Assembly: GCA_963720745.1 (NCBI GenBank)
Contig: CAVRGO010000004.1
Span: forward strand, 4,836,001-4,900,000
Reading direction: 5' to 3'
Length of the DNA: 64,000 bases
DNA from: TMP-7 sp963720745
Lineage (GTDB): Bacteria > Acidobacteriota > Terriglobia > Bryobacterales > Bryobacteraceae
The position numbers were made by a program, and so were the translations under genes. The notes below the pieces were generated by a model that had not been told where the DNA came from, did no database searches, and saw nothing but the letters and a program-made list of their open reading frames with translations. Positions 53,785-64,000 of this stretch are shown here, one piece after another (the stretch's first letter is position 1; each line of letters starts with the position of its first letter).

Positions 53785-56064
53785 TTATTTGCTCATCGAC
53801 GGCGGCGCCGCGCCTTCGCTGGATGCGAAGCTTTCGTCCGGCTGGCTCGTCATCTGAAACACGATCGCCCCGCCACGCGCGACTGCAGAGTGCGGAAACC
53901 AAGCCTTATCATAGGGTTTCCCGTTGAGTGTCACCGATCGAACGTACTTGTCCTCCGTTGACTTGCGGATTGCCTGCACCACTAATTTGTGGTTGTGGCC
54001 CATATCGACGGTGGCGCGGTCGAACAGGGGCGTGCCGAATACATAGTTTCCGCTGGCCGGATCGACGGCGTAGAAGCCGAGCGCGCTGATGACGTACCAG
54101 GCCGACATCTGCCCGCAGTCCTCGTTCCCCGCGACGCCGTCGTCGGGCGTATTGCCGTACTGATGATCGAGGAGGTCGCGCACCCGCTCCTCGGTTTTGT
54201 AGGGCGCGCCGGCGTACGCGTACAGGTAGGCGATGTGATGGCTCGGTTCGTTTCCATGCGCGTACATTCCGACAAGGCCGGTCATATCCGCCGGCACCTC
54301 ACCCTCGATGTCGGGCGATTGGCTGAACAGGTCGTCCAATTTCGAAACGAATGCCTGGCGCCCGCCTAACAAGGTGATGTATCCTTCCGGGTCGTGCTGA
54401 GCGCCCCAGGTTGCCTGCCATGAATTGGCTTCGGTGAAGTCGCGCCAATTCTTCGAAACACCGGTGCGCTTGGGGTCGAACGGCGCGGCAAAATCACCAT
54501 CGGCGAGGCGCGGACGGATGAACCCCGTCGATTGATCCCAGAGGTTCCGGTAATTGGCGGCCTGGGCGAGGAGCATCTTGTAGTCGTCCATCTTGCCCAG
54601 CGACTTGGCCACCTGCGCCACGGCCCACGCATCGTAGCTGTACTCGAGCGTTTTGGTGGCCGACTCTTCTTCCTTATCGCTCGGGATGTAGCCGAGTTTG
54701 CGGAACCAGCCGAGCCCGCGGTAATCGTCCGCTTCCGCGCGCTTCATCATGAGTTCGTAGGCCTTGCCGTAGTTGATTCCGTCAAAGCCCTTCACGCAAG
54801 CTTCGGCGATCACAGAGGCGGAGTGATACCCGGTCATGCAGCCGGTTTCACGCCCCTGCAGCGGCCATACCGGCATTCCGGCAGGACTTTCCTCGGCTTG
54901 CCGGATGAGACAGTTCACCAAATCCGGGACGCGGTCCTGATGCATCAGCGTGTACAGCGGGTTCAGCGCCCGGTAGGTATCCCACAGTGAAAAAGTACTG
55001 TAGTTGTGCGATCCCGGAGTGAGTTTGTGGATCTTCAGGTCCATTCCGCGATACTCGCCGTCCACATCGTCAAACAACGTGGGCGCGAGCATCGTGTGGT
55101 ACAGAGCGGTGTAGAAAATCTGCTTCTGCTTCTGATTCACGGTTTCGATGGCGATGCGCGACAACTCCTTCTGCCACGCATCGTGAGCGTTCTTGCGCAC
55201 CGCGTCGAAATCCCAGGCCGGGATGTCCGCCGCAAGATTCTTCAGCGCACCTTCGGCACTGACGCCCGAAAGCCCAACCTTCACGTAAATCACGTCACCG
55301 GCAGAGGTCTTGTAGTGTACGAGGCATTTCAGAGATGTGCCGTTCGCTTCGTGCACGCCGGAATCGAGAATCTTGCCCGCGGACACGATCTCCATCGAGT
55401 CGAAGGGCTTCGAGAACTTCATCGCAAAGTAGATATGCCGCCCGTTGGCCCACATGCCAACGCGCCGCCCGCCGATGATAGTGCTGTTATTGACGACCTT
55501 CAGTTCCGACGACAGAACCTTCGGCGGAGCATCGGGCTTCGCCAAAATCGCGTGGGCCAGGTCGACAATGAAATGACTGCTGTCGCTCGCCGGGAACGTG
55601 TATTTGTGAATGCCCGCGCGCTCGGTGGCCGTGAGTTCGGCCTTGATCGCGTAGTCTTTCAGAACCACGGAATAATAACCCGGCTCGGCGCTTTCGTCCT
55701 GGTGCGAGAATCGCGACCGGTATCCTTCGTCCGGGTTCTCGCGCGAACCGGGTTCGATCTTGGACGGACCGGTGCCCGGCATCAACAACACGTCCAGCAT
55801 GTCACCCACGCCAGTGCCGCTGAGATGCGTGTGGCTGAAGCCCATGATGGAACGGTCCGAGTAGTGATAGCCGGAGCACCAGTCCCATCCGTAGTTGTAG
55901 GTATCGGGGCTTAACTGTACCGCTCCGAACGGCACGGTTGCACCCGGATACGTGTGGCCGTGACCGCCTGTGCCGATGAACACGTTGACGCTGCGGGTCA
56001 AGTCTTCGCCGCCACCGAACAACGCCGTTGCGAGGACTAGCAGTAATGAGAATCGGACGAACAT
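53785..56064 (-). CDS. Secreted glycoside hydrolase family 92 (alpha-mannosidase)
   Basis: 759 residues from ATG 56064, giving signal peptide MFVRFSLLLVLATALFGGG. GH92 blocks: SVNVFIGTGGHGHTYPGATVPFG, GFSHTHLSGTGVGD, GMPVWPLQGRETGCM, GNEPSHHIAYLYAYAG and GNEDCGQMSAWYV, the last two carrying calcium and acid residues. Enzymes of the family trim alpha-mannosides (often 1,2-linked) by a calcium-dependent inverting mechanism, for example from fungal walls or glycoproteins. Upstream in-frame codons give no leader and are rejected. It stands alone. Confidence 0.93.
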   Translation of the reverse strand: MFVRFSLLLVLATALFGGGEDLTRSVNVFIGTGGHGHTYPGATVPFGAVQLSPDTYNYGWDWCSGYHYSDRSIMGFSHTHLSGTGVGDMLDVLLMPGTGPSKIEPGSRENPDEGYRSRFSHQDESAEPGYYSVVLKDYAIKAELTATERAGIHKYTFPASDSSHFIVDLAHAILAKPDAPPKVLSSELKVVNNSTIIGGRRVGMWANGRHIYFAMKFSKPFDSMEIVSAGKILDSGVHEANGTSLKCLVHYKTSAGDVIYVKVGLSGVSAEGALKNLAADIPAWDFDAVRKNAHDAWQKELSRIAIETVNQKQKQIFYTALYHTMLAPTLFDDVDGEYRGMDLKIHKLTPGSHNYSTFSLWDTYRALNPLYTLMHQDRVPDLVNCLIRQAEESPAGMPVWPLQGRETGCMTGYHSASVIAEACVKGFDGINYGKAYELMMKRAEADDYRGLGWFRKLGYIPSDKEEESATKTLEYSYDAWAVAQVAKSLGKMDDYKMLLAQAANYRNLWDQSTGFIRPRLADGDFAAPFDPKRTGVSKNWRDFTEANSWQATWGAQHDPEGYITLLGGRQAFVSKLDDLFSQSPDIEGEVPADMTGLVGMYAHGNEPSHHIAYLYAYAGAPYKTEERVRDLLDHQYGNTPDDGVAGNEDCGQMSAWYVISALGFYAVDPASGNYVFGTPLFDRATVDMGHNHKLVVQAIRKSTEDKYVRSVTLNGKPYDKAWFPHSAVARGGAIVFQMTSQPDESFASSEGAAPPSMSK

Positions 56065-56200
56065 GATTGCGAGATTTCCTCTTCTTGAAGTGTATGCCTC
56101 TGAATCACCGGCGAGCGTGGGCCACGCCACATTAGAAGCACTGCCGGATGTAGGAAATTTCCACATCGGTAGACCGGAGCTGAAAATCGGATTTTACCTC

Positions 56201-56230
56201 TTGACAAATTAAAGACAAAAGGACTCTAAT
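56201..56230 (+). promoter_or_regulatory. Promoter of the respiratory operon with possible Rrf2 site
   Basis: TTGACA (56201-56206), an 18-base spacer and TCTAAT (56225-56230), 18 bases before the Rrf2 start at 56248. It is the best sigma-70 promoter in the window. The AT-rich stretch over the -10 repeats CTAATT twice (56226-56240), spaced nine bases apart; Rrf2 proteins often bind over their own promoter, so this could be an autoregulatory site. Confidence 0.5.
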
Positions 56231-56247
56231 TTATCTAATTCGACTCA

Positions 56248-56739
56248 ATGCAACTAACGCGCGCAGCCGACTACGCGGCCCGAGTGATGATCCAACTCGC
56301 GATGCTTCCGATTGGAACCCGCTCCAGCCGGAGCGCACTGGCACGGGCCAGCGAGGTACCGGAACAGTTCCTCGCAAAGATTCTGCAGGCGCTCGTACGC
56401 TCTGGGTTGGTGGTGTCGCAACGCGGAGCGAGCGGCGGATTTGCGCTGGGCCGGCCGCCGGCCGAAGTGACGATGCTCGACGTCCTCTCAGCCGTTGAGG
56501 GGCCGCTGTTTCTGAACCGGTGCGTGAACCCGGCTGAGGGCTGCAACAGGCATAGCTGGTGTGCGGCGCACGAATTGTGGGTAGAAGCTCAAGCCGCTAT
56601 GGTCGAGGTGCTTCGGAAGCGAAGCATTCTCGAGCTGGCGCGCGAGTCCGCTGAAAAGCTGGCCTCCGCCAAAGCCAATCGGTGCGTGTTGGAGCCAATC
56701 GGCCGGCGGCGGCACGGGGGATTGGTGGCTTGGAGCTGA
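56248..56739 (+). CDS. Rrf2-family transcription regulator, probably iron-sulfur type
   Basis: 163 residues. The N-terminal winged helix (MQLTRAADYAARVMIQLAML, VPEQFLAKILQALVRSGLV, SQRGASGGFALGR) is typical of Rrf2. Cysteines in RCVNPAEGCNRHSWC match the [2Fe-2S]-ligating cluster of IscR/NsrR/RsrR-type sensors, so it may read iron-sulfur status, redox state or nitric oxide. First gene of the respiratory operon and its likely regulator. Confidence 0.88.
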   Translation: MQLTRAADYAARVMIQLAMLPIGTRSSRSALARASEVPEQFLAKILQALVRSGLVVSQRGASGGFALGRPPAEVTMLDVLSAVEGPLFLNRCVNPAEGCNRHSWCAAHELWVEAQAAMVEVLRKRSILELARESAEKLASAKANRCVLEPIGRRRHGGLVAWS

Positions 56740-56750
56740 CCTGGGTCGCG

Positions 56751-56942
56751 ATGGCCGCGAGCCTCGCCATGGGGCTGGGGGCAGCCTGCCTGTTCATTTT
56801 CGCTGTGAAGAAGAACTGGTTTCACGATCTGGAAGACGCGAAGTACCAGGTGTTCTGGTCGGATTTGGAAGATCTTGTGGATACATCGAAGGAGAGCAAG
56901 ACAGATGGCGACGGTTCAGAAGACCATTCCGAAAGCACATGA
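56751..56942 (+). CDS. ccoS: CcoS-like cbb3 oxidase assembly protein
   Basis: 63 residues from ATG 56751 (a TTG at 56730 overlapping the Rrf2 stop is an alternative). A single membrane helix (MGLGAACLFIFAVKKNWFHDLED) followed by a short acidic-charged tail resembles CcoS, which has helix, F-x-W/K-A and FDDLE motifs. CcoS is needed to insert heme or copper into cbb3 oxidase. The last 38 bases overlap the Rieske gene in another frame. The match is short, so the name is tentative. Confidence 0.65.
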   Translation: MAASLAMGLGAACLFIFAVKKNWFHDLEDAKYQVFWSDLEDLVDTSKESKTDGDGSEDHSEST

Positions 56943-57399
56943 AGTTGAAAGCGGCGCAACGAACCGGCGCCGCTTCCTGACGTGGCTCAGCAGCGTTGGG
57001 CTGTTCGGCTCCGCGGTGCTCAGCGCGTTTTCGAATCTCGTATTCATTAAGCCGAGAGCCACCTACGGGCAACCCCAGCGGTTCAGCATCGGCAGACCCG
57101 ACGAGTTCCCCCCAGGCACGCGCATTGCGCTCGATCAGCGGCGTGTGTGCATCGTGCGCGAGGGCAACAAGATGGCTGCAATCTCCACGACGTGCACGCA
57201 TCTCGGCTGCATCGTCGGCCTTTCCGAGACCGGCTTTGCCTGCCCGTGCCACGGGTCGCGCTACGACACCGATGGGAACGTGACGGGCGGTCCGGCTCCG
57301 AAGCCGCTGGCCTGGTACAAGGTGACGCTGAAACCGAATGGCGAGATCGAAGTGGACAAGGACAGTGGGATCAACCCTGGGAGCTATCTGAACGTATGA
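56905..57399 (+). CDS. Rieske [2Fe-2S] protein of a quinol-cytochrome c reductase
   Basis: 164 residues from ATG 56905 (AAGGAG ten bases upstream). A Tat/anchor segment NRRRFLTWLSSVGLFGSAVLSAF leads into the Rieske fold with both cluster motifs, CTHLGCIVG and CPCHGSRYD, supplying two Cys and two His ligands, and the conserved GGPAPKPL loop. It passes electrons from quinol to the following cytochrome c. The stop overlaps the cytochrome b start (ATGA). Confidence 0.93.
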   Translation: MATVQKTIPKAHEVESGATNRRRFLTWLSSVGLFGSAVLSAFSNLVFIKPRATYGQPQRFSIGRPDEFPPGTRIALDQRRVCIVREGNKMAAISTTCTHLGCIVGLSETGFACPCHGSRYDTDGNVTGGPAPKPLAWYKVTLKPNGEIEVDKDSGINPGSYLNV

Positions 57400-58703
57400 G
57401 CGATGCTGCTACAAAGTCCCCGGGCCTGATGGAGACGGCGAAGCAGCTTCCCGCGAACATCTGGCGCTCGATATTCCGCAATCCGCTTCCGGAAGACGAC
57501 CTCGGACGCGCGTCAACCAGTTTCAGCAACTTCTTCCTTCACATTCACCCGGTGAAGGTCCACCCGAATTCCCTGCGGCCGTTGTACACGCTCGGGTTGG
57601 GGCTGATGTCGTTCGTGTTGTTCGTCATCCTCGTGGTAACCGGCATTCTCTTGATGTTCTATTACGTACCCTCCACCACGCAGGCTTACGATCGCATGCT
57701 CGACCTCCGGGGTTCGGTCGCATTTGGGACGTTCCTGAGAAACATGCATCGCTGGTCGGCGCACGGCATGGTGGCGGTGGTGTTTCTGCACATGTGCCGT
57801 GTGTTCTTCACGGGGTCGTACAAGAGGCCGCGTGAATTCAATTGGGTGATCGGGGTAGTGCTGTTCCTGGTGACCTTGTTTCTGAGTTTCACCGGATACC
57901 TGCTCCCCTGGGACCAACTGGCTTTTTGGGCAATCACCGTAGGAACGTCGATTGCCGGTTATGCGCCGCTCGTGGGACAGCAGATGAAGTTCGTCCTATT
58001 GGGCGATGTTTCGGTGGGCCAGGAAGCGCTGCTGCGATTCTATGTACTGCACGTCGCGGTACTCCCCGCTGCGCTCACGTTGCTGATCGCGATTCACTTC
58101 TGGCGCATTCGCAAGGATGGCGGACTGTCGCGGCCCGAGGAAGTCGACGCTCCACTACCCGCCGCCACGACCACATTCAAGTTCCCGGCAGCCGTGGTTG
58201 TGAAAGCGGTCCCGATGGCCAAAGACAAGATTTACGGGCTGCAGGGATTCGTTCGCGCGACCGTTGCAAAGGTGGGAAACATACCCGATCGGACCGTATT
58301 CGCCTGGCCGAATCTGATGATCGCGGAGTTGTTCGTTTTCGTGTTGACCCTGGCGGTGATCCTCTCACTGTCGCTGGCATTCAACGCGCCGCTCGAAGAA
58401 CCGGTGAACATCATGCATCCGCCGAATCCCGCAAAAGCGCCGTGGTACTTTCTCGGCTTGCAGGAGATGGTGAGTTACTCGGCGTTCTGGGGCGGCATTG
58501 GCGTTCCGACGGTGTTCGTCGTCTTGCTGCTGTTGGCGCCGTATCTCGATCGCAAGCCCGGCGGAGTGGGGCGCTGGTTTGCGAAAGAGCGGTTGCTGCC
58601 GAATACGATCTTCATGACCCTCGTGGTGCTGAATCTCATATTTGTCGCCATCGGCACGTTGTTCCGAGGGCCGAATTGGGAATTCATCAATCCGTGGAAG
58701 TGA
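57396..58703 (+). CDS. Cytochrome b of a bc/b6f-type complex
   Basis: 435 residues from ATG 57396, with at least eight membrane helices in one chain. Heme-ligand region HRWSAHGMVAVVFLHMCRVFF and the second histidine pair (FYVLHVAVLPAALTLLIAIHFWRI) are present, as is the Qo-site segment PDRTVFAWPNLM region plus the PPNPAKAPWYFLGLQE motif, which is the PEWY-like loop in altered form. It has the full eight-helix length of fused cytochrome b, not the split b6/subunit IV. Begins within the Rieske stop. Confidence 0.95.
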   Translation: MSDAATKSPGLMETAKQLPANIWRSIFRNPLPEDDLGRASTSFSNFFLHIHPVKVHPNSLRPLYTLGLGLMSFVLFVILVVTGILLMFYYVPSTTQAYDRMLDLRGSVAFGTFLRNMHRWSAHGMVAVVFLHMCRVFFTGSYKRPREFNWVIGVVLFLVTLFLSFTGYLLPWDQLAFWAITVGTSIAGYAPLVGQQMKFVLLGDVSVGQEALLRFYVLHVAVLPAALTLLIAIHFWRIRKDGGLSRPEEVDAPLPAATTTFKFPAAVVVKAVPMAKDKIYGLQGFVRATVAKVGNIPDRTVFAWPNLMIAELFVFVLTLAVILSLSLAFNAPLEEPVNIMHPPNPAKAPWYFLGLQEMVSYSAFWGGIGVPTVFVVLLLLAPYLDRKPGGVGRWFAKERLLPNTIFMTLVVLNLIFVAIGTLFRGPNWEFINPWK

Positions 58704-58713
58704 GAGGATACCC

Positions 58714-60520
58714 ATGCGACTCCCTCTAGCCATAGCCAGCTTCGTCATTCTCGTTGTCCACGGACTCGTTTTCTACAAGCAGTTCTTTCATAAGTGGGAG
58801 AACTACCAGACCACTTACTACGATCAGGCGCGCTCGCTTGCCAAGTCGGGAACCGAGCGTGCATCTCTTACCGACCGGGCGCCGCGCATCGAGCAAACGA
58901 TCGTCACGCAGTTCGGCGAAGCCCGGGTCGATCGCTGCACTACCTGCCACATTGCAATGGACGACCCGCGCTTCGACAGGTACGCGCATCCGCTGAAGAC
59001 GCATCCGTATGCGGCCGCGCTGGGCGATAGGATGGTCAACGGCAAATGGGAGCGGCGCCACAAATTCGCCGACTTCGGCTGTACCGTATGCCACGACGGG
59101 CAGGGACGCGGCCTTCAGGAGCACTACAGTCACGGGGAGGATCACTTTTGGCCCGATCCGCTGCTCGGCTACATCGTGCAGGCGAACTGGCGGAAAGAAT
59201 TCCAGCCCAGCCTGAAAGGCGCGGAGTACATGGAGGCGAACTGCGCGCAGTGTCACACCGAGGACAACTTCGCGGGGACGCCGACCGTGGCGCGCGGCCG
59301 AAAACTGTTCTTTGCCACGAACTGCTACGGATGCCACAAAATCGAGGGGCTCTCGGACGGAACGCTCGCGCCGGAACTCACCGAGGTTGGCAAAAAGTTC
59401 AAGATCGACTACCTGTGGGAATCGATCGTCGATCCGCGCGCCAACAGCGCCACGTCCTTCATGCCGAAGTTTCACCTTGCCGACAACGACGTGAAGGCGC
59501 TGGTAGTGTTTCTCAAGAGCCGCCGCGGATTGAATTTCGCTGAGACTTCCCTCGAACGTTACAAGGCCCAACTGAATGCGAAAGAGAGCCCGGCCACCAT
59601 GACGGAGAACGCGCCTAAGGAACCGGAACTGAAGGGCACGGCGCTCGCGTCGAGAGGCGAGCAACTGATCTCGGACCGGGCCTGCACAGCGTGCCACAAG
59701 TTGCGCGAAAAGGATGGCGGGATCGCACCGGATCTCAGCTACGAAGGACTCATCAAAGACGATCAGTGGGTGTTCGACCATTTCAAGAATCCGCGAGCGG
59801 TGGAGCCGGATTCCATCATGCCGACGTTCCGTTTCGCCGATGCGGATTTCCACGCGATGGCCGCTTATCTGGCCGGCCTCAAGACTCCTCTGGCGGCAGC
59901 GATGGCGCCCGCGGACGTTTACAAGACGCTGTGCCAGCGCTGTCATGGCGAGAAGGGCGACGGCCACGGCACTATCGCCATCTACCTGGATCCCTATCCG
60001 CGCGATCTCACCAAGGCTGGATTCATCAACAGCAAACCGATGGACCGCCTGCAGCATTCGGTGAAGACCGGCGTACCCGGCACCTCGATGCCGGCGTGGG
60101 CCAAGGTGATCACGGATCAGCAGGTGGACGGCGTTCTCAACTACGTCTTCACCACCTTCACGAAGGAAGCCCGGCGGGAGGTGAGGCCGCGCAAGGTTCC
60201 GGAGACGAACCCGGTGGCATCGAATACGGAATCGGTTGCGCGCGGAGAGCGCACGTTCGTGAACCGGTGCTCGGGCTGCCACGGCAGGAAGGCGGACGGC
60301 AAGGGTCCGAACTCGCTGGACATTCTGCCGCGTCCGCGCAACCTGCATAACTCATGGTTTGTGAATGCCGCCAGCGATAAGCGGCTGTTCGAATCGATCA
60401 TGTACGGCGTACAGGGCACGGCCATGCCGCCGTGGATCGACTATGGCCTTACTCAGTCCGATGTTGGAGATTTGGTGAACTTCATCCGGAGTATCAATAG
60501 CAAGTCGACGGGGAGTCTGC

Positions 60521-60537
<17 letters not shown>
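58714..60537 (+). CDS. Seven-heme membrane-anchored cytochrome c
   Basis: 607 residues from ATG 58714 (GAGAGGA ribosome site), with one N-terminal anchor (LPLAIASFVILVVHGLVFY). Seven CxxCH motifs start at Cys75 (CTTCH), 123 (CTVCH), 177 (CAQCH), 204 (CYGCH), 324 (CTACH), 407 (CQRCH) and 519 (CSGCH). The third to seventh fall in class I-like cytochrome c domains with distal methionine segments (SFMPKFHLAD, SIMPTFRFAD, TSMPAWAKV, AMPPWIDYG). It replaces cytochrome c1 and may take the place of CcoP by passing electrons onward to the oxidase. Overlaps ccoN by 17 bases. Confidence 0.93.
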
Positions 60538-61948
<1,411 letters not shown>

Positions 61949-61967
61949 AGGTAGGGAGATCCGAATC

Positions 61968-62537
61968 ATGCTCAGAAAAGCGGATACGAGCGCAACGTGG
62001 GCCGTAATATTCGCCCTGCTCTTCTTCTTCATCGGTGGCATTCTGACCACCATCGTGCCTCCGATGGTCGATAAGAGTTGGAGCCGTCCTTTCGATAACA
62101 GCGACCCTGCCAAGGGCCCTACCGGGAAACTGATTGCGTACACCCCACAGGAGTTGAAGGGCCGAGCCATCTATGTTCGCGAAGGATGCTGGTACTGCCA
62201 CACACAGCAGACCCGCACTCTTTTAGCGGACACCAAGCGTTCGGGTTGGAAAGGCGTGGATTCGCCGGTGTCAACGCCGGACGAGTTCGTCTACGATTAC
62301 CCGCACATGTTCGGGACTAAGCGAACCGGTCCCGACCTGTCTCGCGTCGGCGGGAAGTACGATACGCAATGGCATCGGACACACTTCCGGAATCCGCGCG
62401 ACCTGGTGCCCGGTTCGATCATGCCGCCGTTCCCGTGGATTATCGAGAACCAGGACGAGTTCGAGGCCCTGGTGTCCTACCTGCAGAAACTCGGCCGCGC
62501 GAAGGACTGGCGGCCGGATCACGATTACGAGAGGTGA
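61968..62537 (+). CDS. ccoO: cbb3 oxidase monoheme subunit II
   Basis: 189 residues. An N-terminal membrane helix (WAVIFALLFFFIGGILTTIV) precedes one heme site REGCWYCHTQQTR and the distal MPPFPWI methionine segment, the classic CcoO layout although somewhat short. It hands electrons to CcoN. Directly after ccoN with a GTAGGGAG ribosome site. Confidence 0.9.
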   Translation: MLRKADTSATWAVIFALLFFFIGGILTTIVPPMVDKSWSRPFDNSDPAKGPTGKLIAYTPQELKGRAIYVREGCWYCHTQQTRTLLADTKRSGWKGVDSPVSTPDEFVYDYPHMFGTKRTGPDLSRVGGKYDTQWHRTHFRNPRDLVPGSIMPPFPWIIENQDEFEALVSYLQKLGRAKDWRPDHDYER

Positions 62538-62540
62538 GCC

Positions 62541-62696
62541 GTGCAGGACTACTCCTATCCAAGCGTTTTCTTCTCGTACTTCCTGTTTTTCCTGATGCTA
62601 TGCGTCGCGGTGTACTTCTGCATCCGGAGCCGCAAGGACGGGTACTGGGGCAAGCGGGGTGAAGACGTGAAGCACCGCATGATGGACGACGAATAA
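62541..62696 (+). CDS. CcoQ-like small membrane subunit
   Basis: 51 residues from a GTG at 62541, in the gap three bases past the ccoO stop. One membrane helix (FFSYFLFFLMLCVAVYFCI), then RSRKDGYWGKRGEDVKHR. Position, length and single helix match CcoQ, the small stabilising subunit of cbb3 oxidase. The sequence itself is not highly distinctive. Confidence 0.6.
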   Translation: MQDYSYPSVFFSYFLFFLMLCVAVYFCIRSRKDGYWGKRGEDVKHRMMDDE

Positions 62697-62707
62697 CGGA
62701 GACATCG

Positions 62708-63010
62708 ATGGGCGAAAAGAAGAAGGAACAAAAACTGAAGAGCTACGCGGACGGGTGGATCATGGAGCGCGAGGGTATGCCGATCCCGGGATTCCTGAAA
62801 CTGGCGTTCCCGATCATCGGCTTGTTCGCCTGTGGATACCTGATCGTCTACATGAACGGAGAGATTCATCACTCCGACCGGGGCCTGCTGGTGCAGGCGT
62901 TTAATCGCATGACGAGCACCGCCAACCCACTGATGTACATTGTGTGCGGTCTCGCCCTGGTGTATGTGGTGATCACGGTATTATTTGCGCTCCGGAAGTC
63001 GGACCACTAA
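62708..63010 (+). CDS. Two-helix membrane protein in the CcoP position
   Basis: 100 residues. Its lead-in KSYADGWIMEREGMPIPGFL before a helix (AFPIIGLFACGYLIVYM) resembles the N-terminal FixP/CcoP anchor (tryptophan, D-G-I-x-E, N-P-L-P), and a second helix (LMYIVCGLALVYVVITVLF) follows. The two cytochrome c domains that normally complete CcoP are absent. It could be a heme-free CcoP remnant that anchors the multiheme cytochrome to the oxidase. GGAGA precedes the start. Confidence 0.55.
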   Translation: MGEKKKEQKLKSYADGWIMEREGMPIPGFLKLAFPIIGLFACGYLIVYMNGEIHHSDRGLLVQAFNRMTSTANPLMYIVCGLALVYVVITVLFALRKSDH

Positions 63011-63033
63011 CGCATCGAGGACCGGTGTCTGGC

Positions 63034-64000
63034 ATGAGCAACAACGGCTTTTATCACGTACGGCTACCCGACGCCACCGATTATTGGGTGGAGATGGTGA
63101 AGTGCCGCCACGCTTGTCCCGTACATACGGACGCATGCGGTTATGTCAATGCCATCGCCGAAGGCCGGTACGAAGATGCTTATCGCATCGCACGCGCGAC
63201 GAACCCGTTCGCATCGATCTGCGGGCGTGTTTGCGGCGCGCCGTGCGAAGCGAACTGCCGGCGCGGCGATGTGGACGCACCGGTCACCATCCGGGCCCTG
63301 AAGCGGTTCGTCACGGACATATACGGTCCGGAAACAGGCGATTACAAAATTCATCGCGAGGCCTGCAACCAGGCGATGCTGCCCCCGAACCGCGGCGACT
63401 ACGAACGGATCGCGGTGATTGGTGGCGGCGTTTCGGGACTGACGGTGGCGCACGATCTGGCGCAGATCGGCTACAAGGTGACGGTGTTCGAATCGCACGC
63501 GGAACCGGGTGGCATGTTGATGGTCGGCGTGCCGGTGTTCCGGCTGCCGCGCGAACTGGTGCGGCACGAGATCAGCGCGATACTGTCGCTCGGCGTCGAG
63601 TTGAAGTGCAACATGAAACTCGGCCGCGATTTCACGATCGCGGATTTGCGGCGCGACGGGTTCAAGGCGGTGTTTCTCGGCATCGGGCTGCCCCATGGGC
63701 GGCGGCTGAACATTCCGGGCGGCGAATCCACGGGCGTCTTCGACGGCATGGATTTTCTGCGCGCCTTTAACGAAGGCAAGCCTCTGCCGCTCGGCAAACG
63801 CATCGTCGTAATCGGCGGCGGGAACGTGGCGTACGACGTGGCGCGGTCGGCGCTGCGTCCGATTGAGTCGATGGGCCGCACGGATGCGCTGGCCGAAATG
63901 GAGCGCGGCGAGCAAGTGGCTTATGACGTCGCGCGTACGGCGCTGCGCATGAGCGCCGATAAGGAGACGCACGTCGTTTGCCTCGAAGATCGCCACGAGA
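63034..64000 (+). CDS. GltD-like NAD(P)H flavoprotein, cut by the window edge
   Basis: At least 322 residues. The N-terminal iron-sulfur domain has CRHACPVHTDACGYV and CGRVCGAPCEANCRRG, two cysteine clusters as in glutamate synthase small subunits and NfnB. FAD loop VIGGGVSGLTVAHDLA and a second dinucleotide fold VVIGGGNVAYDVARSALR follow. Such proteins shuttle electrons between NAD(P)H and ferredoxin or quinone. Placed 23 bases after the CcoP-like gene, it may feed the chain or be an unlinked neighbour. The 3' end is missing. Confidence 0.9.
   Translation, partial: MSNNGFYHVRLPDATDYWVEMVKCRHACPVHTDACGYVNAIAEGRYEDAYRIARATNPFASICGRVCGAPCEANCRRGDVDAPVTIRALKRFVTDIYGPETGDYKIHREACNQAMLPPNRGDYERIAVIGGGVSGLTVAHDLAQIGYKVTVFESHAEPGGMLMVGVPVFRLPRELVRHEISAILSLGVELKCNMKLGRDFTIADLRRDGFKAVFLGIGLPHGRRLNIPGGESTGVFDGMDFLRAFNEGKPLPLGKRIVVIGGGNVAYDVARSALRPIESMGRTDALAEMERGEQVAYDVARTALRMSADKETHVVCLEDRHE

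Noticed and set aside
58726..60348. 540-codon open frame on the minus strand
   Set aside because: It lies entirely inside the seven-heme cytochrome gene and has no recognisable domain; high GC keeps opposite frames open.

Overview
The window looks like chromosomal DNA of a GC-rich Acidobacteriota member of the Solibacter/Bryobacter type. Support comes from an ECF sigma factor paired with a giant Ser/Thr kinase carrying a TolB-like propeller, a protein with the Solibacter-expanded TIGR03437-type domain, many Tat-exported sugar enzymes, and glycoside hydrolases of families GH97 and GH92. This placement is inference from gene content; there is no rRNA or tRNA in the window.

Layout. 1-3.6 kb: the edge of an unknown gene, then the ECF sigma/kinase pair. 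3.6-12.8 kb: a DUF4239 membrane protein, a secreted protein broken by two frameshifts, a GH97 alpha-glucosidase, a carboxylesterase, a GrdB-like selenoprotein read through an in-frame UGA with a SECIS-like hairpin, a PAP2 phosphatase and an enolase-superfamily dehydratase. 12.9-20 kb: a methyltransferase-TPR protein, then a three-gene minus-strand operon (small acidic-tailed protein, 1112-residue metallopeptidase-like protein without signal peptide, propeller lipoprotein) that resembles an effector/immunity module. 20-22.2 kb: a Cys-rich secreted peptide, its membrane neighbour and a decayed paralogue. 22.2-26.1 kb: a tightly overlapping operon of coiled-coil protein, OmpA-type membrane protein, Rab-like GTPase and histidine kinase. 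26-31 kb: an SDR enzyme, a DUF481 outer-membrane protein, a frameshifted DUF937/OmpA gene and the TIGR03437 protein.

31.5-37.3 kb: an operon for branched 2-oxoacids (CoA-transferase, ferredoxin, VorB, fused TPP/gamma subunit, aminotransferase, free-standing LeuA/CimA regulatory domain). 37.5-41.3 kb: three exported sugar enzymes. 41.8-44.9 kb: an exported molybdoenzyme, an alkaline-phosphatase-like protein and an unknown protein, overlapping end to start. 45.6-47.5 kb: an IS1634-type insertion sequence with 20-bp inverted ends. 47.7-56 kb: a sigma-54 response regulator, a CoA-binding protein, hemG-hemE-apbE and a GH92 mannosidase.

56.2-64 kb: an Rrf2 regulator heads a respiratory operon in which Rieske protein, cytochrome b and a seven-heme cytochrome c are directly followed by a cbb3-type oxidase without a normal CcoP, then a GltD-like flavoprotein that runs off the end. 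It reads as a quinol-oxidising chain encoded as one unit. The strongest candidates for new biology are the selenoprotein, the hybrid bc/cbb3 operon, the surface GTPase-kinase module and the metallopeptidase/lipoprotein operon. Three single-base frameshifts beside G/C runs (near 4560, 5520 and 28575) could be real decay or sequencing error.
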